In this document: piece by piece, positions 1 to 6,517 of the stretch
How positions within the stretch are numbered: position 1 is the first letter of the stretch
Layout: each line of letters opens with the position of its first letter
Source of the DNA: Bacteroidales bacterium
GTDB lineage: Bacteria; Bacteroidota; Bacteroidia; Bacteroidales; UBA3663
Direction of reading: 5' to 3'
Length of the DNA stretch: 10,348 nucleotides
NCBI GenBank assembly: GCA_017632695.1
Contig: JAGBQS010000276.1
Coordinates: 1 to 10,348, forward strand
Position numbers and translations under genes: made by a program
The notes under the pieces: model-generated
The model's database searches: none
What the model saw: only the letters and a program-made list of their open reading frames with translations
Told to the model about the DNA's origin: nothing

Positions 1-631
1 ACGGGTTGACCGGGTCATCCGACGTGCCTATTTCGCACCGCGCGGAAGCAAGAAACAGCAGGACGCACTGGATTATATGCTCTACCTGTGGTGCGGTCCA
101 GGCTCACCGTTGTTCAACAAGGACAAGATGACAACCTTTGAGCGATATTTCCTCGACGACAAGGAATTATACACCGAAAAGAAGGGTGCCTACTTTGTGC
201 TAGCCAACACCAAAGAAACCTGTTGCCATATCCTGAAAGAATTCGGTCTTAATCCGGCGAAGAGTCATATTATTAACGGACACGTACCCGTACGAACGCT
301 GAAGGGCGAATCGCCCCTCCGTGCCGAAGGTCTGCGTCTGGTCATCGACGGCGGTTTCTCGAAACCCTATCACGCCACAACCGGCATTGCGGGATATACG
401 CTTATTTACAACAGTCACGGACTGCAACTGGTTCAGCACGAACAGTTCGAAAGCAAGGAGAAAGCCATTCTTGAAGGCTCTGACATCCATAGCCGCGTAC
501 AACTCGAAGAGTTTACTGAACACCGTATGCTGGTAGGCGATACCGACCGTGGCAAGGAACTGGAGGAACAGGTTCTCAACCTGAAAAAACTCTTGGTGGC
601 TTATACTACCGGTCTGATTAAGGAAAAATAA
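1..631 (+). CDS. fbp: Fructose-1,6-bisphosphatase class 3, C-terminal part (5' end outside window)
   Basis: This is the last 209 codons of a gluconeogenic fructose-1,6-bisphosphatase of the class 3 type found in Firmicutes and Bacteroidota, a cytosolic enzyme that hydrolyses fructose 1,6-bisphosphate to fructose 6-phosphate. The frame is open from base 2, so the gene starts before the window; an internal methionine at base 77 is not the start. Recognisable stretches are WCGPGSPLFNKDKMTTFERY, the metallophosphoesterase-like INGHVPV (which supplies metal-binding His in this fold), and LVIDGGFSKPYHATTGIAGY near the C-terminal end of the domain. Complete family members are roughly 600-680 residues, so about a third is visible. 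The stop TAA lies 12 bases before holB, with no terminator between them, so the two are probably co-transcribed. Assignment is by recognition of the protein sequence. Confidence 0.95.
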   Translation, partial: RVDRVIRRAYFAPRGSKKQQDALDYMLYLWCGPGSPLFNKDKMTTFERYFLDDKELYTEKKGAYFVLANTKETCCHILKEFGLNPAKSHIINGHVPVRTLKGESPLRAEGLRLVIDGGFSKPYHATTGIAGYTLIYNSHGLQLVQHEQFESKEKAILEGSDIHSRVQLEEFTEHRMLVGDTDRGKELEEQVLNLKKLLVAYTTGLIKEK

Positions 632-643
632 AGCACAAAGAAC

Positions 644-1714
644 ATGTTTTTCAGAGACATTGCCGGACAGGATATTGCAGTCGGAAAATTACGGGACGCC
701 ATCGATAATAACCGGCTGCCCCATGCCTTGCTGATAACCGGTCCGGAAGGAACGTGCGGACTGGCCCTTGCCTGGGCAGCAGCCCAGTATATTCTGTGCC
801 AGCACAAACATGACGGGGAGCCATGTGGTGAATGCCCCGAATGTATCCAGGCTTCCAAGTTGGGACATCCGGATCTGCATTGGGTCTATCCGCTTATCAA
901 CAAGGGAGGATCCGGTAAGGAAGCTTCGGTAAGCGAGGATTTTCTTTCCGATTGGCGTACAGCCCTGATGCAGAATCCGAACCTGAACCTCCAGCAATGG
1001 ATCAGAGCGCAGGGCAGCGACGAGAACAAACAGGCACACATCTTTGTGAGCGAGGCAGGCAGCATCATCAGGACGCTGTCCACCAAACCCTACGAATCGG
1101 ACTACCGTATTCTCATCCTTTGGCTGCCCGAAAAACTGAACGAGGATGCCGCCAACAAGCTGCTGAAAATCGTCGAGGAACCCTATGAAAAGACTTTCTT
1201 CCTGATGGTCAGCAACAACCCCGAACAAATCATCGGAACTATACAGAGCCGCGTACAGCGACTTCAACTGGCCCCTATCGACTTTCAGGGCAACTTTGTA
1301 CAGCCCGGTATCCAGCAGCCCGACGAAGAAGACCGTCTGTTCTTCTTTGAGAAATTCTGCGCCATGATGCGTCTCAGTTATTCCCGTAAGCTCTTCGAAA
1401 TGAAGAAGTGGAGCGAAGAAATGGCCAATCTCGGACGCGAACGGCAAAAGGGTTATCTGCAATATGCTCAGAACCTGATTCGCGAGAATTATGTCATGAA
1501 CCTGCATCAACCGGAACTCAATTATATGAAGCCCGACGAGGAAACATTCAGTTCCCGATTCTCGCGATTTGTCAACGCGCGGAATGTTGAAGGTATCATG
1601 CACGAACTTGAAGTGGCCGAAAACGATGTGACGCTGAATGTGAGTTCCAAAATGATTTTCTTCGATTTAAGTTTAAAGCTGATTATGCTACTTAAAGCTG
1701 GCAATCAGGGCTAA
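644..1714 (+). CDS. holB: DNA polymerase III clamp-loader subunit delta'
   Basis: This is the delta' subunit of the DNA polymerase III clamp loader (356 residues), an AAA+ family protein that helps the tau/gamma-delta complex place the sliding clamp on DNA. The start MFFRDIAGQ corresponds to the conserved N-terminus of delta'/DnaX proteins, and LPHALLITGPEG leads into the P-loop position. The structural zinc module is intact, with cysteines at residues 52, 61, 64 and 67, the same spacing as in E. coli delta'. Later motifs are ANKLLKIVEEP and the sensor-1/arginine-finger region ending IQSRVQRL. The P-loop is degenerate: residues 33-40 read GPEGTCGL, lacking the Walker A lysine, which fits a non-hydrolysing delta' but not a DnaX protein. 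The segment at about 85-135 is longer than in E. coli, as I recall for Bacteroidota homologues. It follows fbp by 12 bases. Confidence 0.93.
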   Translation: MFFRDIAGQDIAVGKLRDAIDNNRLPHALLITGPEGTCGLALAWAAAQYILCQHKHDGEPCGECPECIQASKLGHPDLHWVYPLINKGGSGKEASVSEDFLSDWRTALMQNPNLNLQQWIRAQGSDENKQAHIFVSEAGSIIRTLSTKPYESDYRILILWLPEKLNEDAANKLLKIVEEPYEKTFFLMVSNNPEQIIGTIQSRVQRLQLAPIDFQGNFVQPGIQQPDEEDRLFFFEKFCAMMRLSYSRKLFEMKKWSEEMANLGRERQKGYLQYAQNLIRENYVMNLHQPELNYMKPDEETFSSRFSRFVNARNVEGIMHELEVAENDVTLNVSSKMIFFDLSLKLIMLLKAGNQG

Positions 1715-1749
1715 AAATCACACAAAACGGCTTATATTCTACCCGAAAA

Positions 1750-1781
1750 CTTGGCAATTAAATATTTTATATTTATATTTG
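1750..1781 (+). promoter_or_regulatory. Predicted Bacteroidota-type promoter for rpoD-hemW
   Basis: The -7 element is TATATTTG at 1774-1781, a full match to the TAnnTTTG consensus recognised by the Bacteroides primary sigma factor. Exactly 20 bases upstream lies CTTG at 1750-1753, a 3 of 4 match to the -33 TTTG element; the usual spacing is 19-21. The surrounding sequence is AT-rich. Transcription would begin at about 1786-1789, giving a leader of about 20 bases before the rpoD ATG at 1809. The consensus is known for the phylum; its use here is inferred from sequence only. Confidence 0.72.
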
Positions 1782-1808
1782 CGCGCTAAATTTTCGAAAA
1801 TTTTAGAA

Positions 1809-2669
1809 ATGAGACAGATTAAGATTACACAAAACATCACCCGACGCACGGAGGAGTCGATTGAAAGCTACCTCACCGCGATCTCAAAAGAGCACATGGT
1901 TACCCCAGATGAAGAAGTGGAACTGGCTCAAAAGATTCACAAAGGAGATCAGGTTGCATTGGATAAGCTTGTCAGAGCAAACCTGCGTTTCGTGGTGTCT
2001 GTCGCTAAATTGTATCAGAATCAAGGCTTGAGTCTGTCAGACCTTATTTCCGAAGGCAACGTAGGCCTCGTTAAGGCAGCCGAGAAATTCGACGAGACAC
2101 GTGGCTTTAAGTTCATTTCCTATGCCGTTTGGTGGATTCGTCAGAGCATCATGCAGGCTCTGTCAGAACAGGCTCGTATGGTACGTCTTCCGGGCAATCA
2201 GAATAACCTGATCCGCCAGATACGTGTCGTTCAGAACCGTTTCGAACAGGAACTGAACCGCCCCGCCACCATCGAGGAAATTGCCGACGAACTGGATGTT
2301 GAACCATCCAAGATTCGCGAAACGATGGCAGCCAACAGCCGCGGTGTGAGTCTCGACTCTCCGTTGCAGGACGATGAAGATGGTACGCTTCTTGATGTCA
2401 CCCCCGACACCAAGCTCGAGGCTACCGACTCCACCCTCAATAACGAATCTCTCCACATCGAGCTCGACAACCTCCTGAAGAGCATGCTCAAGGAGCGCGA
2501 AGCCCTGATTATAAAGGAGACCTTCGGTATAGATTGTCCCGAAAAGAGCCAGGAAGAAGTCAGTCAGGAATTGGGTCTGACCCGCGAACGCGTACGTCAG
2601 ATTCGTGAACGTGCCTTGCTGAAGATTCGCAAGAGCCCCAACGCCAAGCTGCTTCTCGCCTATCTGTAA
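1809..2669 (+). CDS. rpoD: RNA polymerase primary sigma factor (RpoD / sigma-ABfr)
   Basis: This is the housekeeping sigma factor (286 residues from this start), which directs RNA polymerase to most promoters. It begins MRQIKITQNITRR, close to the conserved N-terminus of Bacteroidota RpoD, and has no region 1.1, as usual in this phylum. Region 1.2 is at about residues 15-50. Region 2 contains VRANLRFVVSVAKLYQ, DLISEGNVGLVKAAEKFD and the -10 recognition/melting segment with YAVWWIRQSIMQAL. Region 3 follows from about 130. Region 4 ends with the helix-turn-helix LGLTRERVRQIRERAL at about 254-269. A longer frame opens with TTG at 1779, but that codon lies inside the predicted -7 element and would precede the transcription start, so ATG at 1809 is preferred. 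The stop is 7 bases before hemW, suggesting co-transcription. Confidence 0.97.
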   Translation: MRQIKITQNITRRTEESIESYLTAISKEHMVTPDEEVELAQKIHKGDQVALDKLVRANLRFVVSVAKLYQNQGLSLSDLISEGNVGLVKAAEKFDETRGFKFISYAVWWIRQSIMQALSEQARMVRLPGNQNNLIRQIRVVQNRFEQELNRPATIEEIADELDVEPSKIRETMAANSRGVSLDSPLQDDEDGTLLDVTPDTKLEATDSTLNNESLHIELDNLLKSMLKEREALIIKETFGIDCPEKSQEEVSQELGLTRERVRQIRERALLKIRKSPNAKLLLAYL

Positions 2670-2676
2670 TGATACA

Positions 2677-3759
2677 ATGGCGGGTATTTACATACACATA
2701 CCGTTTTGTAAATCACGATGCATTTATTGCGATTTCTACTCAACTACAATGAGTGGAGATCGCATTCTTTTTGTCGAAAGGCTGCTGCAGGAAGCCCGAC
2801 AGCGCAACTCGTTTCTGTCCGAACCTGTCCGAACGGTTTACATCGGAGGCGGAACACCATCACAGCTTCCGACAGATGTCTTGCATAAGTTAACCGATGG
2901 ACTGCACGAAGTCTTCGACCTCTCCGGAGTTCTGGAATTCACGCTCGAAGTGAATCCGGAAGACGTTACACCGGCATTCGCGTCCTCGCTCCCGCCCTGT
3001 ATCAATCGTATCAGCATGGGCGTACAGAGTTTTGTAGATGCCGAACTCCAGATAATCCATCGCCGTCACAACGCCCAGAAACCGACTGAAGCCATCAGGC
3101 TTTTACGTGAGGTAGCCGGCATCCAGAACATCAGCATCGACCTCATGTACGGTCTGCCGCAGCAAACACTCGAAAGTTTCCGTTGCTCCATAGAACAAGC
3201 CATCCGGCTTGCTCCGCAGCATATTTCGGCCTACAATCTGAGCGTCGAGGACAGCACACCACTCAGCCGACTTGTAAACGAAGGCAAGCTGCAAGTGGCC
3301 GACGACGAACTTTGTCTTTCCATGAACAGCCTGTTGAGGCAACTCCTTCTGCAAGCAGGTTACCGGCAGTACGAAATCAGCAACTATGCCTTGCCTGGTT
3401 TCGAGTCGAAGCACAATAGCAGCTATTGGGTACAGACGCCCTATCTGGGACTCGGACCCGGTGCACACAGCTACGACGGAGCCCGTTTGCGCTCTTGGAA
3501 TTCCCCCGACCTTCAGGCATATCTGAAAGGCAAACGCTTGTCCGAGTCTGAAACGCTTACCGACGACGATCTCTTCAACGAGCAGATTATGCTCGGATTG
3601 CGCACCGCACAAGGAGCCATCCTTGCCGATTCTCCCGAACGGCAGAGCCTCCTGTCCCGCGATCTGATAACGCCAGCTTCCGAACCTTCCCGCTTCCGTC
3701 TTACTGCTTCCGGTCTTGCTTTGGCCGATGAAATTATCCGCGAACTCATTCGTATATAA
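2677..3759 (+). CDS. hemW: Radical SAM heme chaperone HemW (HemN-like)
   Basis: This is a 360-residue radical SAM protein of the HemW family, which binds heme and inserts it into target proteins such as respiratory enzymes; it was long annotated as oxygen-independent coproporphyrinogen III oxidase. The N-terminal YIHIPFCKSRCIYCDF holds the 4Fe-4S cysteines at residues 11, 15 and 18 in CX3CX2C spacing. The residue after the next position is Phe, not the fourth cysteine of true HemN, which supports HemW. YIGGGTPS (about 55-62) is the SAM-binding glycine motif. The HemW signature HNSSYW (246-251) is followed by YLGLGPGAHS. Length is near that of E. coli HemW. It starts 7 bases after rpoD, so expression probably depends on the rpoD promoter. 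Heme chaperone function is known for the family, not shown here. Confidence 0.93.
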   Translation: MAGIYIHIPFCKSRCIYCDFYSTTMSGDRILFVERLLQEARQRNSFLSEPVRTVYIGGGTPSQLPTDVLHKLTDGLHEVFDLSGVLEFTLEVNPEDVTPAFASSLPPCINRISMGVQSFVDAELQIIHRRHNAQKPTEAIRLLREVAGIQNISIDLMYGLPQQTLESFRCSIEQAIRLAPQHISAYNLSVEDSTPLSRLVNEGKLQVADDELCLSMNSLLRQLLLQAGYRQYEISNYALPGFESKHNSSYWVQTPYLGLGPGAHSYDGARLRSWNSPDLQAYLKGKRLSESETLTDDDLFNEQIMLGLRTAQGAILADSPERQSLLSRDLITPASEPSRFRLTASGLALADEIIRELIRI

Positions 3760-3855
3760 ATAGGTACCCTTACGGCAATTATGAGAGATTAATCGGTTCC
3801 CTCATGCAGTATTCAGCTATCCCGTTCATTAAATAGTTGAGAACAGAAAGACATG

Positions 3856-3897
3856 TGCTTATTCTGCACAGCTATAACTTGCACTGTTTATTCTGCA
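3856..3897 (+). repeat. Pair of 13-bp direct repeats upstream of the lipoprotein gene
   Basis: Two near-identical 13-mers lie in the 163-base gap between hemW and the lipoprotein gene: TGCTTATTCTGCA at 3856-3868 and TGTTTATTCTGCA at 3885-3897, with one mismatch and starts 29 bases apart. They sit 26-67 bases before the lipoprotein ATG, where a promoter or operator would be expected. No good TAnnTTTG -7 element is visible in the gap, so a regulator-binding role is only a possibility. The rest of 3760-3922 shows nothing clear. Confidence 0.35.
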
Positions 3898-3922
3898 ATT
3901 AATTTACCTAAAACAAATATTT

Positions 3923-4393
3923 ATGAAAAAGAGACTTCTTTTATGGATGGGCATGATGCTCCTGCTTATGTTTGGGCCGACAAGCTGCAACAATGATGAC
4001 GACCTTTCGGCTGAGGAAGCCACAATCAAGGAGTATAAGGCCAAACTGATCGGTTCCTGGCACTTGGTCAGGCTTATGGACGGTTGGGGCAACGCTACGG
4101 ATTACACGCCTGGCGAAGTCACATTTTCGTTCGCGAAGGATGGCGAACTTATAATCGTCAATACGCGTGAGGACCAATATCCTTTCCGTTCCCAAACCGC
4201 AAGCTACAGTCTGATCACCATCGATTTTTCCATTTATACCCATGAGCCCAAAACGGCTCTGTCTTTAAGCATGTATAGCAGTCTGCCTTACATTATGGAC
4301 TTCAACGGAGATTTACTCTACCTCTCACCAAACGCTTTCGATTGCGAAGGCTATACGTTGCAGAGAACAACAGCGGTATCTTCCAATGAATAG
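3923..4393 (+). CDS. Small lipoprotein, probable surface-exposed lipocalin-like protein
   Basis: This is a 156-residue protein of unknown specific function. Residues 1-21 form a lipoprotein signal peptide: basic MKKR, a hydrophobic stretch LLLWMGMMLLLMF, and a lipobox-like PTSC with the lipidated cysteine at 22. NNDDD follows directly; an acidic stretch just after the cysteine is the known Bacteroidota signal for export to the cell surface, so surface location is inferred. From about residue 41 the mature part contains KLIGSWHLV, resembling the GxW start of lipocalin-like domains in Bacteroidota lipoproteins, followed by alternating beta-strand-like segments (GEVTFSFAKDGELIIVN, ASYSLITIDFSIY, DLLYLSPNAFDCEGYTLQR). 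This pattern fits a small beta barrel, but the fold is a guess. The start follows an A-rich leader (AAAACAAATATTT) with no Shine-Dalgarno, normal for the phylum. It has no co-directional neighbour close enough for an operon. Confidence 0.82.
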   Translation: MKKRLLLWMGMMLLLMFGPTSCNNDDDLSAEEATIKEYKAKLIGSWHLVRLMDGWGNATDYTPGEVTFSFAKDGELIIVNTREDQYPFRSQTASYSLITIDFSIYTHEPKTALSLSMYSSLPYIMDFNGDLLYLSPNAFDCEGYTLQRTTAVSSNE

Positions 4394-4408
4394 GCACTGA
4401 GTCATGCT

Positions 4409-4428
4409 GTACGTCCAAATGGGCGTAC
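4409..4428 (+). other. Hairpin just after the lipoprotein gene
   Basis: GTACGTCC at 4409-4416 can pair with GGGCGTAC at 4421-4428 around the loop AAAT, giving an 8-bp stem with one G-T(U) pair, 16 bases after the lipoprotein stop. No T-run follows, so it is not a classical intrinsic terminator. It could stabilise the 3' end of the lipoprotein mRNA. Confidence 0.35.
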
Positions 4429-4453
4429 CGACACGACAGAAAGGAGCGAATCT

Positions 4454-4665
4454 TTTTACATAATACCTTCGTCTCGAAACGAAGCTTCTATGTAAAATTA
4501 CAAATAGCCTTCGTCTTGAAACGAAACCTCTATGTAAAATTACAAATAGCCTTCGTCTTGAAACGGAACCTCTATGTAAAATTACAAACAGCCTTCGTCT
4601 TGAAACGAAACCTCTATGTAAAATTACAAATAGCCTTCGTCTTGAAACGAAGGCTATTTGTAATT
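4454..4665. repeat. Tandem array of five 42-bp units flanked by hairpins
   Basis: Units begin with CTTCGT at 4467, 4509, 4551, 4593 and 4635, an exact 42-base period. Units 2 and 4 (4509-4550 and 4593-4634) are identical. Unit 3 differs from them at two positions, unit 1 at a few, and unit 5 is truncated into a palindrome. Every unit contains CTTCGT, a 6-base loop CTTGAA or CTCGAA, then ACGA or ACGGA, so each can form at least a short hairpin; unit 1 has full CTTCGT/ACGAAG arms. At the left edge TTTTACATA (4454-4462) pairs with TATGTAAAA (4489-4497) around the unit 1 hairpin. At the right edge there is a perfect 19-bp stem (separate entry). The array fills most of the 391-base gene-free stretch 4394-4784 between the lipoprotein gene and the leftward operon. 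Because 42 is divisible by 3, open frames with a 14-residue repeat run through it, but they look incidental. Confidence 0.93.
4622..4665 (-). terminator. Long perfect hairpin, probable terminator of the trp-MATE operon
   Basis: AATTACAAATAGCCTTCGT at 4622-4640 is the exact reverse complement of 4647-4665, with the 6-base loop CTTGAA between, giving a 19-bp perfect stem. Read on the - strand, it lies 120 bases beyond the last gene of the operon, and its 3' side runs into AATTTTACATAG, a short T-rich tract consistent with an intrinsic terminator. On the + strand it is followed by ACTTTCGG, a poorer tract, so it may work in both directions but better leftward. The structure is seen directly; termination is inferred. 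Confidence 0.55.
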
Positions 4666-4784
4666 ACTTTCGGTCGAAAAAGCTCAGTCAATAGCAACTA
4701 AAAAAGAATTTCGGTCCTTTTCTTGTCAGATTTGATTGTTTCACTGGTTCCGACTTAAGAATCGGATAGCTTCGGTTCAAACCA

Positions 4785-5087
4785 TTAATCAATCACTTCA
4801 ATATAGAAGCTGAACGGGCGGAATCCGTCGTTGCAGCTGATCATCGCACTCATGGGATTCTTCATCCAGCCATCGTAGAAATTGCCTTCTCCTCTGGCCA
4901 GCGACTCTACGAACTCGCGCATGGAGTACCACGCCGCCGGACACATGCCTTCGGGCTGCCGGCCATCGACGGAAATCCACTGCTGGCCCTCCCTGACATC
5001 GCAGGTATGTTCTATCGGGTTCTCGTATTTCGCCATCAGATCCTCATAAACCGTCTGTCGGATGGCTGTTATTCGTACTTTATTCAT
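4785..5087 (-). CDS. TIGR04076 family small protein
   Basis: This is a 100-residue protein that I recognise as TIGR04076-like, a family of small proteins of unknown function. Matching features are the N-terminal NKVRITAIRQTVYEDL, CDVREGQQW, the central PEGMCPAAW, LARGEGNF, and the C-terminal ISCNDGFRPFSFYIE, which resembles the family's C(T/N)DGxRPV-like end. Three cysteines (in HTCD, GMCP and ISCN) occupy the positions where the family usually has them, so metal binding or redox chemistry is possible but not established. It starts 29 bases after the MATE exporter stop and on the same strand, so it is probably the last gene of the trp-MATE transcript. The start ATG at 5085-5087 is the first in frame; another ATG a few bases upstream is out of frame and soon closed. 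Confidence 0.82.
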   Translation of the reverse strand: MNKVRITAIRQTVYEDLMAKYENPIEHTCDVREGQQWISVDGRQPEGMCPAAWYSMREFVESLARGEGNFYDGWMKNPMSAMISCNDGFRPFSFYIEVID

Positions 5088-5116
5088 AGAGTCTTCATGT
5101 ATTTATACGACATAAT

Positions 5117-6517
5117 TCACTTCCGGCGCTGAACTTCGGTCAGATGATTAAAGCGGCGCACCTGAAGGTAGAGCAGCGTTCCGGCAATGATAGCCGAAAT
5201 AAGGTCGGAAACAGGCATGCAGACCCAAACGCCGTTCACGCCGCCCCACCCCCGCTGGGCGAAATAGTCGGGCAGGAAAAGCAGTAACGGAACCAGGAAC
5301 AGCATCTGACGCGTAGTTGAAAGGAAGATGGCTTTCCTGGCCTGCCGGATAGACTGGAAGAAGGTACTGGTAATCATCTGACCTCCCACTACCGGCAGCA
5401 TACATAGCATGATGCGTATGGCAGGCACACAGAGTTCAATCATGTGTTCATCGTTCGTAAAGAATCTTGCCATCTGTTCGGCATAGACCGCAAAGACAAA
5501 ATATCCGAAAGTCATGACAAACGTTGCACAACCGTAGGCTACCTTCAGCACACCCGTTACGCGATGGAACAGGCGGGCACCCAGGTTGAAACCAACAATC
5601 GGACCCATACCCTGTCCGAAGCCCATCACCATCATCACCAGAACAAAGCCTATACGGTTCACAATGCCGTACACTCCCACATAGGTATCGCCCTCCAAGC
5701 CGCCTTGCAACAACAGGTCTCGGTTAATGAGCATCACCACTACACAGGCGCACACGTTGAGGAAGAACGGACTGAGACCGATGGAAATGATGTCGCGTAT
5801 AATGTCCATGCGCAATATCAGACCCTCCCGAGAGAAGTGTACGAAGTTTGCCTTGTTGCGGAAGAACTGAATCTCGACCACAAACGCTATCAGCTGACCC
5901 AGCACCGTAGCCAAAGCCGCGCCGCGCATACCCCAGCCGAAACCGAAGATGAACAGCGCATCGAGCACAATGTTAGCCACAACCGCTATCAGCTGACAAA
6001 GCATGGCCGACTTGGGATGTCCCGAGGACCGCATCTGGTCGTTCATACCCAGCATGGCGTGCGAGATAATACAACCGATGAGGATGATCTGCATATAATC
6101 GTAGGCGTAGGGCAACGTCGCGTCGCTGGCGCCGAAAAGCCGCAGGATCGGTTCGAGGAACAGCAGGCCGAAGCCGCAAAGAAGCAAGCCGATGGTAATG
6201 TCAAGCCGTATCATGTTGCCGAAAATCATCAGGGCCCGGCGACGGTTCGCCTCGCCCATGGCAACGGCCGTCTGCGCACCGCTTCCAACTCCAATCATGG
6301 CTCCGAAAGCGTGACTGATGTTCATAACGGGAAACGTGATTGCCAGTCCGGCTATGGCCATCGAGTTCACACCCTGGCCGATGAAGATGCTGTCGCAAAG
6401 ATTGGAGATACTGCTGGCTGCCATAGCAATGATGCTTGGCGTAGCAAATTGGAACAGGAGACGTCCTACAGGTTTAGTGGCAAGCGTCCGGCTGCGTTCG
6501 TCAGTATATTCTATCAT
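5117..6517 (-). CDS. MATE family multidrug/Na+ or H+-coupled efflux transporter
   Basis: This is a 466-residue inner-membrane protein of the MATE family (NorM/MepA/DinF type), whose members export cationic drugs or metabolites in exchange for Na+ or H+. The length and the pattern of about twelve hydrophobic segments fit the family. Typical stretches are RLLFQFATPSIIAMAASSISNLCDSIFIGQ in helix 1, GLAITFPVMN and GVGSGAQTAVAMGEANRR in the N-lobe, NDQMRSSGHPKSAM between helices, the start of the second lobe near GLSPFFLN, and MGFGQGMGPIVGFNLGA. Its start ATG overlaps the trpA stop as ATGA (6514-6517), so translation is probably coupled to trpA. The substrate is unknown; location in a trp operon suggests an indole, tryptophan or anthranilate-related compound, which is inference only. 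The long frame on the opposite strand here is a coding shadow. Confidence 0.93.
   Translation of the reverse strand: MIEYTDERSRTLATKPVGRLLFQFATPSIIAMAASSISNLCDSIFIGQGVNSMAIAGLAITFPVMNISHAFGAMIGVGSGAQTAVAMGEANRRRALMIFGNMIRLDITIGLLLCGFGLLFLEPILRLFGASDATLPYAYDYMQIILIGCIISHAMLGMNDQMRSSGHPKSAMLCQLIAVVANIVLDALFIFGFGWGMRGAALATVLGQLIAFVVEIQFFRNKANFVHFSREGLILRMDIIRDIISIGLSPFFLNVCACVVVMLINRDLLLQGGLEGDTYVGVYGIVNRIGFVLVMMVMGFGQGMGPIVGFNLGARLFHRVTGVLKVAYGCATFVMTFGYFVFAVYAEQMARFFTNDEHMIELCVPAIRIMLCMLPVVGGQMITSTFFQSIRQARKAIFLSTTRQMLFLVPLLLFLPDYFAQRGWGGVNGVWVCMPVSDLISAIIAGTLLYLQVRRFNHLTEVQRRK

Noticed and set aside
689..1603. 304-residue - strand frame opposite holB
   Set aside because: It is antisense to a recognised delta' gene and has no family likeness.
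1779..1808. Ten-residue N-terminal extension of RpoD from TTG
   Set aside because: The TTG is part of the predicted -7 promoter element, and the conserved protein start is the ATG at 1809.
4454..4665. Possible CRISPR array
   Set aside because: The units are contiguous with no variable spacers, the sequence between hairpins is itself repeated, and no cas genes are present.
4516..4701. Open frame with a 14-residue repeat across the tandem array
   Set aside because: It arises because the 42-bp unit is divisible by 3 and lacks stops in this frame. It opens with TTG inside a unit, has no upstream signal, and other frames are also partly open.
4739..4770. Short TCCGA/TCGGA stem considered as a terminator of the leftward operon
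   Set aside because: It has only 5 base pairs and no T-run follows on either strand. The 19-bp hairpin further along is far stronger.
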